Positions 35,480 through 46,385 of a DNA stretch of 64,000 nt are shown piece after piece. The number at the start of each line of letters is the position of its first letter. Within the stretch, counting starts at the first letter, position 1. The position numbers were made by a program, and so were the translations under genes. Source of the stretch: Dipteronia dyeriana (lineage: Eukaryota > Streptophyta > Magnoliopsida > Sapindales > Sapindaceae); NCBI GenBank assembly GCA_032871835.1, contig CM065297.1:86759052-86823051 (forward strand), read 5' to 3'. A model generated the notes under the pieces. It had not been told where the DNA came from and made no database searches. It saw nothing but the letters and a program-made list of their open reading frames with translations.

Positions 35480-36606
35480 CCTAAAATTACATTGAGTGTG
35501 TTACCAAGTTATCGACCTTCAATATAATCCCTCACGAATATCCCTCCTTCGGGAGTAGATATCGTTCGGGCTAATTGTCTAGTCTATCATTGTAAGGAAG
35601 TATCTTGCTAAATTCCATTCATGAATACCTCTTGGGAGGTTATTACACGAAACATAAAGCTCAACTAAACTTGGAGACCATAGGTGTTCCAAAACACATT
35701 CTCCCACTCAATTATTTAAGGCGTGTGATCGAATTCCAATGAATGATTTACCAAGTTATCTAGATGTCAATTTAAATACCTAAATCATTCTATGCATGTT
35801 CATACCAAAAGAGATCTAAGAGTGACACTCATATTCTATATGATATGTTATCAAACAATGACAAACATTGCAATTTTTACAAAAAATATAAATAGCTAGA
35901 ATTGTGATCCATCCTAGAAAAGCAAGTAAATTACACGTCTTGGAATACAAAAAAAAAACTCCTTTCTTGGTAAACAAGTCTTCATGCGACCTTCGTCGTT
36001 TGGACTCCCTCGGTTGCCTCCCATGGGCGTGCACACCTTTGGCCCCTACCCATGGGCGTTCGCATGCCACAACCCCATAAAGGGCTGTTATGCACAGCCC
36101 ATGGCTTCCATAGAGCTTCCGTGTGCAGCCCTTGCCACAACAAACGTGGCCGCGTGCTCTTCGCACGCACGTTTATTGCTACGGCTCGCACGGTCCCAAA
36201 CTTATTTCGGTTGCTTCAAATTCTTCAAACCTTCGATTCTTCAATTCTTGAATGTATTACAGAAGAATTTTAAGTAAAAAATACTGCAGATTTTTTATTA
36301 TTATTACAACAACAAAATAAAATAAAATAAAAACTTAGCAACTACCAAGAAGGAAATTATAGCGATGATAGGCCACCCTTCTTGTTACAATCCCAAAACA
36401 AAAATACATTGAAATTCTAGGACCAAAATTGAGCAATAACAAACCACATATAAAACATATATATATATATATATATATATATCCATACATTCCAATGTAA
36501 ATATATATGCGAATACCTAAAGTGTCATCTCTTTCTAAAACATGCATATATACAATAAAAAGAAAAAGATTCACGAACACATACATCAATTAATCAAGGG
36601 TACAAC
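35480..36606 (-). other. Element F leader replaced or expanded; GC-rich patch
   Basis: About 1.1 kb between the primer-binding site and the first gag text, where a short leader plus gag N-terminus is expected. It contains 35985-36190, distinctly GC-rich against AT-rich surroundings. The open frames there (both strands) carry no motif I recognise. It also holds an (AT)13 tract at 36457-36482. The 35519-35800 part is AT-rich and non-coding. This may be an insertion or a captured piece that removed the gag start. Confidence 0.45.
36457..36482. repeat. (AT)13 microsatellite
   Basis: Uninterrupted AT dinucleotides inside the Element F leader. Confidence 0.95.
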
Positions 36607-36620
36607 CTACTTTGATACCA
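36607..36620 (-). other. Primer-binding site of Element F
   Basis: Minus strand TTGGTATCAAAGTA two bases after the 5' LTR end (36623). Matches initiator-Met tRNA with one change in the first twelve. Confidence 0.85.
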
Positions 36621-36622
36621 AC

Positions 36623-38880
36623 TGTAGAGAAAATCGTGTAACAGAAGCGTGAAAATTAATAGAAATAAGGGTTTTGGTATAAATAAAAAATTTCTCTTAT
36701 AATAACAAGAACCTTAACCCTAGATTAATTGATGTATATAAAAAGAGTCGTTCCTTTTTCTAGTGACGATTGAACTAGCACCGAATTGAATCCGTAAGAT
36801 CTTCCAATCCAATTACGAACGTGAATCACCTAGGAGTGTGGGCTCCCTATCTTTAAATTGAATACCTGAGGATAGAAACAAACAAAATCTTTTTCTTTGT
36901 TAGTTACAATAATCCTCCAAGAGAAAAATCCAAGAACGTCTGGCCACTTGTGAATTATCAATCTACTTGATTGAAACTCGTATGAACCCGATTTGATTTT
37001 GTACACAAAACCGTTTTTGATGTAAAGGATACTGCTGTACTATCAAAAACAAAAACGTTTCTTTTTTCTCTTCTCCTTGGCTGAATTCTACACCCTTTAT
37101 TTATGTGTTGATCGAATTTTGTCTAGATCAAAAAACAAAATTTTTCTCCCTCAAAACTCTCTCTTGCTAGGTCAAATTCTCTCTTAGAAAATCACCTTGC
37201 TTGGCCAAAACTTTTGCTCATAAAATCATAAGGCTGGCCGAAAATTATGAGGTGATATATATAGATTCATAAATCATCTCCTAAGAAGGATTTACTTGAT
37301 TAGAAAGAATCATTTCCTTAGGTGGATTTACTTGGTAGTTAAGAATCCTTTTCAAAGAAGAATTCTACTCTACACCAAGACTCCGAATCCAGCTCATTAG
37401 AGTATTTGTAACCATATTAAAGATTTCCTAATTTGACTATATAAATAATTCCTATTATTTATCTACTTATCAAATATAATCTTTAATATTAATTATACTA
37501 CTAACAATAGTATAATATTAGGACACCATCACCTACTAGGTAAAAGATTTTGATTTTTAATTAAATAATTAATTAATTACCAAATTAATTAATTTCCATT
37601 TAATTAAATAATAAAATAATAATAATATAATTAAGCTAAACTATATAGCTTTGCCGCCCAACACCATTATATAGGCATATTATTTTTCTTATTTTATTAA
37701 ATCCATTGGACCTTAATAAAAAGTCCACATGTGAATTAGATCCATTCTTACAAAAAGAAACAAGTACACATGCCTCAATACAATTCCAGATGGACCCCTA
37801 AATTGGTCCTGTAGAATATATCAAGTGATCCATGCAAGTCCGTGTTGATTGGGGATCTTTGCGGGCTATCTAAATTTAAGCTTCAATAGACATTACCTAA
37901 TCACAATCAACAAATGATTCGCTTAGGTCCAATCTATTAATTTTAGTTCATTCCACTAAAGAACTAAAATTGAACTCTTAAATAAAGATAGAATAAGTTA
38001 ATATTTCTCATTCATATCCTAGACAACTTTATTGGAGATAGTGTATCCTCGCGAAGAATACCAATAATTGCCAAGAGCTCATAGACCGCCTTTAGCTCTC
38101 CAATTTACCATATTTACTTATATGACCACATTTTGAACTTGGATATTTTGACTTGTCCAGAAGTCATGTTTTAATATACACTATTGAAAACTTAATATTA
38201 AGATGTAATATCCAATACCTCAAAACATCCATATGATGATATTCAACTCTCATTTAATAAATTGAGCCACGATGTCCATATCTATAAATGAAGTCCTCTA
38301 TCGATTAACAAATGAAAGCCACCAAACTATCAAGGATAGACTATGTTATATAATCGTACTCATTCATAGCTCAAATGATAACACTTGTAACCATAAGTCC
38401 ATCATTTATCTCTGGATTGAGATAGACTCTCTGTTTGTCTTCAAATGAAAAACTTGTATCCATTGACGGTTCTAGATAAAAAATTTCATTGTGATCCAAT
38501 TCAATGCACCCAGTGCACTAGATTCTTTTCCTTAAAGAAACCACACTTTTATGATTTTAGACTCATCATAACACATTTGATCCCACTCAAATGCTAGCAA
38601 ATGAATCTACAACTTTAACAAGATAGCGCTCAACCTTTATCTTAAATTGTGAATATTATTCAAGACTAACTAAAGAATTGTGTCTACCTCATACATATCT
38701 AGATGTATGAACAATTTTTCTTTTCTCATAGTCTTTTGACCTTATGATTATTTACTTTTGACAATTATAACAATTAAACTATAAATGATATAAGATTTTT
38801 TAAACTAGAAATCACTTTATTAATATGAGAAGATTGTCAAATACATTATTACACTCTTACTATCGAGCATAAACCCAACA
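36623..38880 (-). mobile_element. 5' LTR of Element F
   Basis: 2,258 bases, partner of 29769-32072. By eye the segment 37556-38624 differs from its partner at only about four sites, while the ~420 bases at the primer-binding-site end differ at roughly 35-40. It lacks the 57-bp duplication of the 3' LTR. Confidence 0.9.
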
Positions 38881-40752
38881 ACCCCGATCCTAGTCAAGAC
38901 TCCATGCATAGCTATCCGGATCACCCCGATCCTAGCCAAGACTTCAACACTTAATTACGAATCATCCCGATCCTAGTTAAGTCTTCCTTGCTTAGCTATC
39001 CGGATCTTCCTAATCCTAGCCAAGACTTCCACACCTTTTACAAGGACTTATAATTGATTGTGAATGCAAAACACAAACAAGCACGCAATATAGAATATGA
39101 TGATCAACACATCTTATGGGAACTAGACATATGTATGAAAGTTCACAAATAAAAAATAGTCTAGTTACTATGCTTGAATAAAAATTCTAGAAAATGTGAA
39201 ACACCAAAACACATTTAATATCTAGATTTATTCATGTCACTAAACCTTGAATCATACATAAACATTTAATCACATAATTAAGATTTAGTGTCAAACAAAA
39301 ATCATGCTAGAATCACAACGTATAATCAATAAATGTTCTAGCAAGAAATATGGAGCATGTATTCACAAAGTATTAAATACAAACCTATTAAGCTCTATAT
39401 ATACAAGAAATTGTGCTAATCATGAATAAAATCAATTAATTAGACCTAGCTCAAGTAGACACTATGTATCATCAAAATCAATCAATCAAAGCCCGACATT
39501 GTCCTAGATAGAAAGGTAGCACAACACAAAACACAAACATGTGAAAATCTAGGCTTAAACAATAACCTAACTCAACATTCAAGGTTCTAATCAAGATCAA
39601 TCTAGGTTTAATAGAGTCTAAACTCTAATCAAACTTTACACAGTATACATACATTTATAGAAGAAGAAAACCTAAGGTAATTGAACACATTTAAGAACAA
39701 AACTCAAGAAAAGATTCAATACCTTAAGAATAACTGTGCAGTCCCATTTTTTTAGTATAGAACCACCTAAAAAGATGATTAAATGGCCTCAAATATTCTT
39801 GACGATGATATAGAATTGATAGACGAACAATCTCCAACTTGAATCACTTGAATCAAAGTTCAAATGAGAAAGTTACGGTGTTTGGAAGATGAGAAAATTT
39901 GAGAGAAAATTCTGCACAAGTGTTTTTCAAGTTTTTCATCTTTGAAAAGAGTGAGAGGGAAAAACGTATATAAATGAGGAAAGCCGCCACGGGTTAGAAG
40001 GCATCTTTTCCCATGGAGCCCACGTCCCTCCACAGGGAGAGGTGCAATGGTCATCTTTTGGCCACTTTGTCTCCCCTCACGCACCTTCGTGTTCTTTGAC
40101 CGTTCTCTGGCCTCCAAAATATAATTTTGAATTTGATTTCGGATTATAAAATGAGACTCTCTCAAGCACATGGACGTCAAAAAACTTTCACAAAAAATAT
40201 GGAATTCAACTCGAAACACAAGGATGAAAACCATGTACGTTAAAGACATGGAAAGTTTCATAACTTCCTAATCGGAACTTGAAACTTAATGAATGAGTAA
40301 CCCAAATGATCGGAACTTAATGAGGAATCAAATAAGCACAAATTCAAGTCTAATACCATACAAATACAAACAAATAAACACACAAGTATATCATTTCCTA
40401 GATATAGTCCTAGAACATGCAATTTCTCAAAAATTGTCAAATTAAATCTAATGCATGTGCATGCTTTAATAAGTGTTTGTATGTGTAATATAAATTTGGC
40501 ACAATGATGTAGGGACACAAATGGATGCAATGTGTGTGTGTGTACACCTAAGCCTTGTAAAAGGACTGAGATCTTATTATATCTTTATTAAGCAATGTAG
40601 CCCGTTCCTCTTTGAAGACTTCAACTTTGTCTGATTTGTTGTCCAATCTTACTTGAAGCTTGATAAACCTTAAATCCTAGACAACTAATCAACACAAATG
40701 AAATATTATTTTGATATGGAATTATACCAATACAAGACTCAAAAACCTAACA
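38881..40752 (-). mobile_element. 5' LTR of Element C, 5' portion
   Basis: The continuation of the Element C 5' LTR. Minus strand starts TGTTAGGTTTTTGAGTC at 40752. The five bases 38881-38885 are the right copy of the Element F target duplication. The minisatellite continues to about 39030. Its right edge abuts ttatg, the Element C target duplication. A 133-residue frame (40261-39860) is not conserved in the other B LTRs and is not called. Confidence 0.85.
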
Positions 40753-40757
40753 TTATG

Positions 40758-41259
40758 AAAAATGTCTAACCCAATGAACGGGTTCTTTGGAGTCCAATTG
40801 TGGATCTCTATCAAGAGGTTGAATGACCTCTTCATCTTTGTTTGACATCTCATCACTTGAAGTCTCACCACTCATTCAAAACAGATTCATTAACAACATT
40901 AACATCCTCATCACGGTCAATAGTCTTAGGCTTACAATCATCTACTACAACATTAAATGATTCCATGAAACTATGAGTCTTTAAATTGAATACTTTATAG
41001 GCCTTAGTATTTAAGGCATAGCCAATAAATATTCCCTTATCACTCTTAGCATCAACTTGTCAAGTTGATCACTGTCATTAAGAATATAGCATTTGCTTCC
41101 AAATGAGTGAAAGTAACTAGCATTTGACTTTCTACCCTTCTATAATTCATAAGAGGTTTACCTAGTACCGGGCCTTCCAAAAACTCTATTCCTATGTAGC
41201 AAGCCGTATTGATGGATTTGGCCCAAAGGTTCCTAGGGAATATATTGACATCACACGAG
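40758..41259 (-). pseudogene. Element 1 pol: end of integrase and linker
   Basis: Minus-strand text in shifting frames. Near 41250-41000 it gives integrase C-terminal words including the region around SVFNLKTHSFMESFNVVVDD; toward 40758 it gives an acidic linker ending NWTPKNPFIGLDIFHN. The last words join in frame, across the Element C duplication, to IDDVIGD at 14504. Multiple stops. Confidence 0.72.
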
Positions 41260-41791
41260 TCATCTCTTGAAAGACCCTATTCTTCTTTTTAACAACCCCA
41301 TTTTGTTGAGGTGTTCTAGGAACCGAGAACTCATGAGAAATGCCTACACTATTACAATAGTTTTCAAAACAAGCATTTTCAAATTCTCTCCCATGATCAC
41401 TCTAAGTTCTTTTAATATTTTTAATACAAGAATCTTTCTTATTTTGAATTTTAGTGCAAAGTATCTTAAATTTCTCAAAGAGTTTCGATTTTTTTTTAAG
41501 GAAATAAGTCCAAGTAAGCCTAGAGAAATCATCAACACAAACGAAAGTATATCTTTTGCTACTAAGACTTTCAGTTTGTATTGGACCCATAATGTCCATG
41601 TGAAGAAGCTCTAATGGCTCATTGGTGGTGAGTTGCTTGTCTGTTTTGTACATACTTTTGGTATGCCTTCCTTGTTGACAAGGACCATAATTTCAATCAA
41701 TTTTCTCACCAAGTTCGGGAAGACCACGCACAACCTTGAACTTATCCAAGATTCTAAAATTCCGATAGTTCATATGGCCTAGCCTTTAATG
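41260..41791 (-). pseudogene. Integrase of Element 1 (stop and catalytic E-to-K change)
   Basis: From about 41780 the minus strand gives HMNYRNFRILDKFKVVRGLP and CQQGRHTKS (zinc region). From 41653 it gives LELLHMDIMGPIQTESL and VCVDDFSRLTWTYFL, with the first catalytic aspartate in MDIMGP. A TAG at about 41400 interrupts just before SDHGREFENACF, which holds the second aspartate. Then come VPRTPQQNGVV and KKKNR, where copia integrases have ERKNR: the catalytic glutamate codon is AAA (41288-41290 on the plus strand). So one stop and one loss of an essential residue. Confidence 0.86.
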
Positions 41792-42016
41792 TCACATCTC
41801 AACTTGCTCATACTTGGACAAATTACAAGAGATAACACTTGCTTCGAGACAATGACAATTGTCACTATATCTCTTTCCCTTCAACAAGGTTTGTCCATTA
41901 GACATTAGAATGGAGTAATCATTCTTACCAAACAAGATAGAGAGACCATCATCACCAAGATGAGAAATACTTATGAGATTGGCTTGCAAGCCATCAACAT
42001 AAAAAGCATTTGACAA
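41792..42016 (-). pseudogene. GAG-pre-integrase region of Element 1
   Basis: Frame with AFYVDGLQANLISISHLGDD, then ILMSNGQTLLKGKRYSDNCH, the conserved V-YVDGLK-NLISISQLCD and G-RSSDNCY words that precede copia integrase. Protease text upstream (42020-42230) is present in broken frames (GCSRYMMGNF-like words near 42120). Confidence 0.8.
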
Positions 42017-42199
42017 TGGGGGTAAACTGAGAACGAAAATGTTTCATTTCCTTATGACTTTCTTTTTAGACCCATCACTAAAGGTAAGAAATCCTCTTTC
42101 CTCCATAACAAGAGTTTCAAAAGTTCCCCATCATGTACCTAGAGCACCCACTATCTGAATACCAAGTATTATAGGCATTTACCTTCAAGGCAATTTGTG

Positions 42200-44182
42200 T
42201 CACAGAGAAAAAAATATTAATCTCTTCTAATCTACCTAGGTGATATTTTGTTTCCTAGTGGCCTTTGGTTCATTGGCTCTAGATTTTCTAGGAACATGCA
42301 TGTTGACTCTAGCTCTATTTCTTTCAATCACGTTATTAATTCTATATTTCTTACTGTATTTAAAGCAATTAGGCCAAATGTGACCATCAATATCACAAAA
42401 GTGGCATGTAGGAATAAAGTAAGGAGTCATACCATATCCTTATGAATGCATTGGTGCTTTCCCTTGTTGTTGAGGTTGTCTTTGAAGTTGAACTGGTTCT
42501 CTCCTTCTTTGTTGTTGGACTGGATTAGGTTGCTTCCTTAGTTAAGCTTGCATGATTTTCCTTATGACTTGGTGAAATTTTGGTCTAAGATAGCTTAGAT
42601 GTGGAGCTCTCATTAGTTGAGCTTGAGCTTGACTTCTTGGTGGCATCTTCATTTGGGCACTATTTGATGACTCTCCTAGTTCAATCCTTTTCCTAAGATG
42701 TTATAGAGGTGGAGGTTCCTTGATGCCTATGCTTTTGACGAATATGGTCTTGCTTGAAGAAGATGTCTCTTTATCATCTACATATCCAATGCCCCTCTTA
42801 TCACTTGGCTTTTTTCCAACCCCTAACATTTAATCAAATTTCTCAGTGCTTGAAGTCATTTTTGCAATCACTTTTATATATTCTTCAAGATCATTTTCCA
42901 TTCTCTCTTCATTTCTCCTAACTATCTTTAGCTCTCCATTAAGAGAGTTACTTTGGTTGTTAGCTTGAAATTCGCTACTTTTAGCTATAAAATCTCTTTT
43001 TTCATCTTCAACCATGAACTTTGAAAATGCTTGATGAAGTCTTCAAGGTCCCATTAATGGAGTGGGATGAAAAACTCTCATCACTTGAGTCATCTTCTTT
43101 TTGTTTCTTCTCCTTTTTATCACAACTAACTTCTTTGCTCTTGAGAGGGGATATGAAGGCAATAAAGTTTACCATATGATCTTCATCACCCGAGGATCTT
43201 TCTTCCTCCTCCAAGTCATCATTATCACTCCGAGTGACGGCTATTGTCTTTCCCTTCTTCTTATTCTTCAAGTTTCCACAATCGAGAGAGATATGTCTTA
43301 TGCCACCACACTCATAGCATTGGGTGCCTTTTCTATTGTTCTTCTTTGACTTGGTTCAAACTTCTTGAAAGGGGTTTCAATTCTTGGCCTTGGGATCTTA
43401 AACCCTTCTTTTCAAACTTTATGAACTTCTTGAATCTCTTCACCATTTAAGCCATGTCTTCATCCTCTTTCTCAATCTTAGAGGTCTTCAATGCTATTCA
43501 TTTGACTGCTTGGTTGGTGTAGATGTAGGAACCTTCCTAGACTCATAGGCTAGAAGCCTTCCAATCACTTTACTCGTCTTCATCTTCTTATAGTCACTAT
43601 TTTCTTCAAGTGCCATCAACTTGGATTCGAACCTATCAAGAAGTGAACCCATAAATATTTTGCTAGATCCTCTTATCCGAGTATAGGTCACCTTGTTGAG
43701 GGCTTTGATTCACAATGTCCATCAATTTCACTTGAAAGTTATTGAAGCACTCATGCACCTCCATCTTAATTGTCTCAAATTGTGTTTGAAGGACTTGGAG
43801 CTTGGAATCTTTAACGACCTCGGTTCACTCATGAGTCGTCTCTAGTATTTTCCATGCCTCTTTTGCATGCCTAGTAGTTTAGATAAACTTATATTGATTT
43901 TTTTTTCCATAGTACAAAGAATGGCATGAATTGCCTTGTTGTCCCACTTAGAGGACTCGAATTCTTAAGTATTCCACTATGACTTTGGCTTGGGAACAAC
44001 ACTTTTATTTGTCTGAGCCATTTTCGATAGAGAATAACCATCTTTATCGCCATCCAAACCCGATCATCTATTTGGAAAAGGTAAGACACTATCTTGCATT
44101 TCCATTAGGCGTAGTTCACCCTAGTGAGCAAATGGGGTCTTGTACTTGAGGCTCCCTCATTTTCGTCTCCATTCCCACTCAT
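42200..44182 (-). pseudogene. gag of Element 1 (decayed)
   Basis: The ATG at 44182-44180 opens MSGNGDENEGASSTRPHLLT, then a TAA where the aromatic N-terminal block continues (…NYA*WK), then VSYLFQIDDRVW. Further along are DSGSRIFMGSLLDRFESKLM-like text and MKTSKVIGRLLAYESRK (43691-43494), a CCHC knuckle CYECGGIRHISLDC (about 43319-43278), an acidic region (DNDDLEEEERSSGDEDHM), and the second knuckle CHFCDIDGHIWPNC with NMHVPRKSRANEP (42430-42236). The layout matches gag of Element A+. Many stops and shifts. Confidence 0.84.
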
Positions 44183-44268
44183 AGTGTTTGGGTGTATGTA
44201 TGTAAATGAATGAAACAAATGCAAGACATACAAATAAAAGAAAGGATCACCTAAGTATGTCTAGTAAT

Positions 44269-44284
44269 CCGCTCTAATACCAAT
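44269..44284 (-). other. Primer-binding site of Element 1
   Basis: Minus strand ATTGGTATTAGAGCGG directly after the LTR end (…TTTTCA). One change from the canonical TGGTATCAGAGC. Sets 44285 as the inner edge of the 5' LTR. Confidence 0.85.
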
Positions 44285-44421
44285 TGAAAATACACAAAGT
44301 GTATCTAATACAGCCTAGAAAAAGGGGGTGAATAGGTTTTAATCAAAATTAATTACCAATGTATACTTTCAATTAATCAATATTATCAAATCACCCAATA
44401 AAAACAAGCAAGTGATCAATG

Positions 44422-44490
<69 letters not shown>
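44285..44490 (-). mobile_element. 5' LTR of Element 1, truncated
   Basis: Only the 3' end of the LTR is recognisable: TGAAAATACACAAAGTGT and GGGGGTGAATAGGTTTTAAT on the plus strand, matching A-family LTR ends for about 130 bases. It then runs into a compound microsatellite, beyond which LTR homology is lost. More than 1.2 kb of LTR is missing, so the outer border and target duplication of Element 1 cannot be seen. Confidence 0.78.
44422..44488. repeat. Compound microsatellite (AT)12(GT)21
   Basis: An uninterrupted AT run followed directly by GT repeats, inside the truncated LTR. Confidence 0.95.
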
Positions 44491-44492
<2 letters not shown>

Positions 44493-44589
44493 AATAGAAA
44501 CACAACACACGAGTAAGTGTCTATTGTAGCATTATTGTATGTCTTGCATTATTGTAGCATTTAATAAAAAGTATTTTTTATTTGAAATC

Positions 44590-44775
44590 AAATACAATCG
44601 GGTTAGGGTTTATCAAAATCTAATAATATTAGTTGTTACAACATACGACTTAGAATGTAATTTCACTATAAGGGAGGGGTCTCCCCACATTTTAAATTTA
44701 ATGAACAAAATTGAGACTCGAACCCTTATTACAAAAGGTAACAGTAAGCGTCTAACCAATTAGTTAATGATGATA
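44590..44775 (-). mobile_element. Possible tRNA-derived SINE relic
   Basis: On the minus strand TTGGTTAGACGCTTACTG resembles a box A and GGGTTCGAGTCTC, about 35 bases later, a box B of an RNA polymerase III promoter. An AT-rich body with GGGGAGACCCCTCCC follows. I see neither a clean poly(A)/poly(T) end nor a duplication, so this could be chance or another repeat. Confidence 0.25.
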
Positions 44776-44849
44776 TTGCATTTTGATATTTATGATCACA
44801 ACATCACTGATGTGTGTATTTTCAAATATTATATTTTTTTCAGAATGCA

Positions 44850-45480
44850 CAAGTCAACAAATGCTAAAGTTGCTCCTACGGTAACATGCACAATATATGT
44901 GTTGCGGATTATTAGCTTTTTTCATAACACGTAAGCCAACAATTGCTAAAGAGGTTTCTACACTAACGTGCATGACATGTGTGTTGCTGAATATTAGCCT
45001 TTCACAATAAACAAGCCAATGGCAACGTGCATGATATGTTAAAGAGGTTTTTAAGGCAACATGCATGATATGTGCGTTGCAAAATATTAGATTTTATCAC
45101 GTGCAAACGAATAGTTACTAAAGAGGCTCCTATGATAACGTTCATGATTTGTGTGTTGTCAAAAATTAGTTTTTTAACAATGTGCACATTTGTACGTTGC
45201 TGAAAACATATTTATAGGAACGTTCACAAAATGTGCATTGATTAATGAAATAACTATGACAACGTACATTCATCGTGCATTGCCATATGTACTCAAATAT
45301 TGAAAACATTCGTCTGTATGTTGTTGTACGTGGTTTCCACAACACACATTTTGTGCACATTGCAACACTTGACTTTTAGCAACGTGCTTGGTCTGCACAT
45401 TGCAACAGATGGCTTTTGGTAACGTGCACGTTTTACTCATTGTTTGCTAAATGTTGCTAAAAGCCATTTTTCTTATAATG
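44850..45480 (-). mobile_element. CACTA (En/Spm) transposon end with subterminal repeats
   Basis: The minus strand at 45480 begins CATTATAAGAAAAATGGC, two changes from the plant CACTA terminus CACTACAAGAAAA in the first thirteen, followed by TTTTAGCAACATTTAGCAAA. Inward, at least eight copies of an AACGTGCAT…TGTGCGTTGC-type unit occur between 44870 and 45440, each imperfectly palindromic. Such dense subterminal repeats are where the CACTA transposase binds. No transposase gene and no second end is visible; the left side meets the truncated Element 1 LTR, so the other half was lost or never present. Confidence 0.7.
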
Positions 45481-45767
45481 ATGGATATTCCTACCACAAT
45501 TCGCTGATTCCCCGATTCTGCTCAGCTACCTAGAAATGAGGTTGAAGTTATAAATTTCAAACATATATGAGATGGAGATTGGGGTATCCATCCCCAATCT
45601 GCTTTATTTCCATCCCTATTCGGCAATTTATATTTATATTTATTTCATTCATCTTCCGTACATTTTAATTTCGGAAATTTTGCTATGAGGTACAAAGTCA
45701 GTGTATGTTTACGTAATTAACCCTAATATATATATATATAAACCAATAGTGGAACAATACTCTTTAG

Positions 45768-46385
45768 GGATGTTATGAAAATCCCCATGTAGTTTACTCT
45801 ATTTCCCGTTTTCCCCCTTCTAGTTTCATTAAGGCCAAATTCCCCCTCTAGTTTAATATATTTTCGAAAGTTCCTCCTACCCTCCATTTCTGTTAAGATT
45901 TTTTATCAAAAGACGATTTTACCCTACACATATATATTAAAAAACATAAATTTAAAAAACATAAATTAAAAGTATTAAACTAGCAGAATTGGAAAAAAAA
46001 GCACTAAAAAAATCTTGATCGAAAAAAAATCATCACCAAACCTAGATTAGAGATAGAGTTTTTTCTTTTAGTATTAAAATTCAAAAATTTTGTAGTTTTT
46101 CAAAATCTAATTATTTTTTATTTAATAATTGTTTAAATAATTTTTAATTTAAGTTTCTTATCAAGTTACCATTTTACCCGTACATGTTTAAAATTTGTAA
46201 CGGAATAGATAACGGTAAATGGAAAAATGGGGAATATAAAAAACTATAGGGGGATTTTTACTATTAGTAAAACTAGATGGGGATAATGGGAATTATAGGA
46301 AATTAGAGGGGAGATTTTGGTCATTAATAAAACTAGAAGGGAAAACAGTGAATATGGTAAACTATAGGAGAAAACATTAACACCA
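45768..46385. mobile_element. Terminal-inverted-repeat element, ~0.6 kb
   Basis: The left arm (ATCCCCATGTAGTTTACTC, CCCCCTTCTAGTTTCATTAA) is matched inverted by the right arm (TAAAACTAGAAGGGAAAACA, TGGTAAACTATAGGAG). The right arm is itself made of two to three related ~70-bp units (AAACTATAGGGGGA, AATTAGAGGGGAGA, AAACTATAGGAG), so the inverted repeat extends about 130 bases or more. Centre AT-rich, non-coding. No clear target duplication, so superfamily uncertain (Mutator-like or foldback). Confidence 0.6.

Larger units (their letters stand above)
29769..38880 (-). mobile_element. Element F: Ty1-copia element nested in Element C 5' LTR
   Basis: LTRs are at 29769-32072 (3') and 36623-38880 (5'), each about 2.3 kb, TG…CA. 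The primer-binding site is at 36607-36620 and the purine tract CAAGTGGGAGAT at 32073-32084, all on the minus strand. Flanks are accgc (29764-29768) and acccc (38881-38885), a 5-bp duplication with one mismatch. The 4.5-kb internal region carries gag and pol relics in copia order (gag, protease region, integrase, RT, RNase H). The N-terminal gag region appears replaced by non-coding and GC-rich text. It is the youngest of the large insertions by LTR similarity, although the LTRs are mosaic. Coding frames are broken in many places, including integrase active-site changes. Confidence 0.88.
14510..40752 (-). mobile_element. Element C: Ty1-copia-like LTR element without pol (B family)
   Basis: LTRs are at 14510-17005 (3') and 29219-40752 (5', interrupted by Element F). 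The flanks carry a perfect 5-bp duplication, ttatg at 14505-14509 and 40753-40757, inside Element 1's pol. After removal of nested A+ and F, the internal region is about 5.5 kb. In minus-strand order it holds a primer-binding site, a gag relic, a non-coding spacer, a separate ORF with a plant transposon-protein domain, and a polypurine tract. I see no protease, integrase, RT or RNase H, so it would need another element's pol. LTRs differ by roughly a tenth in the stretches I compared, so it is not recent. Confidence 0.8.

Noticed and set aside
35816..36277. Overlapping frames in the GC-rich patch of Element F
   Set aside because: High GC lengthens chance frames; residues (arginine, cysteine, histidine scatter) show no domain.
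40733..40752. Idea that the Element C 5' LTR is preceded by internal sequence (LTR array by unequal exchange)
   Set aside because: The shared 20 bases are part of the LTR itself once its end is set by the target duplication.
44590..44775. tRNA gene
   Set aside because: Box-like words are present but no cloverleaf can be drawn; at best a SINE relic.
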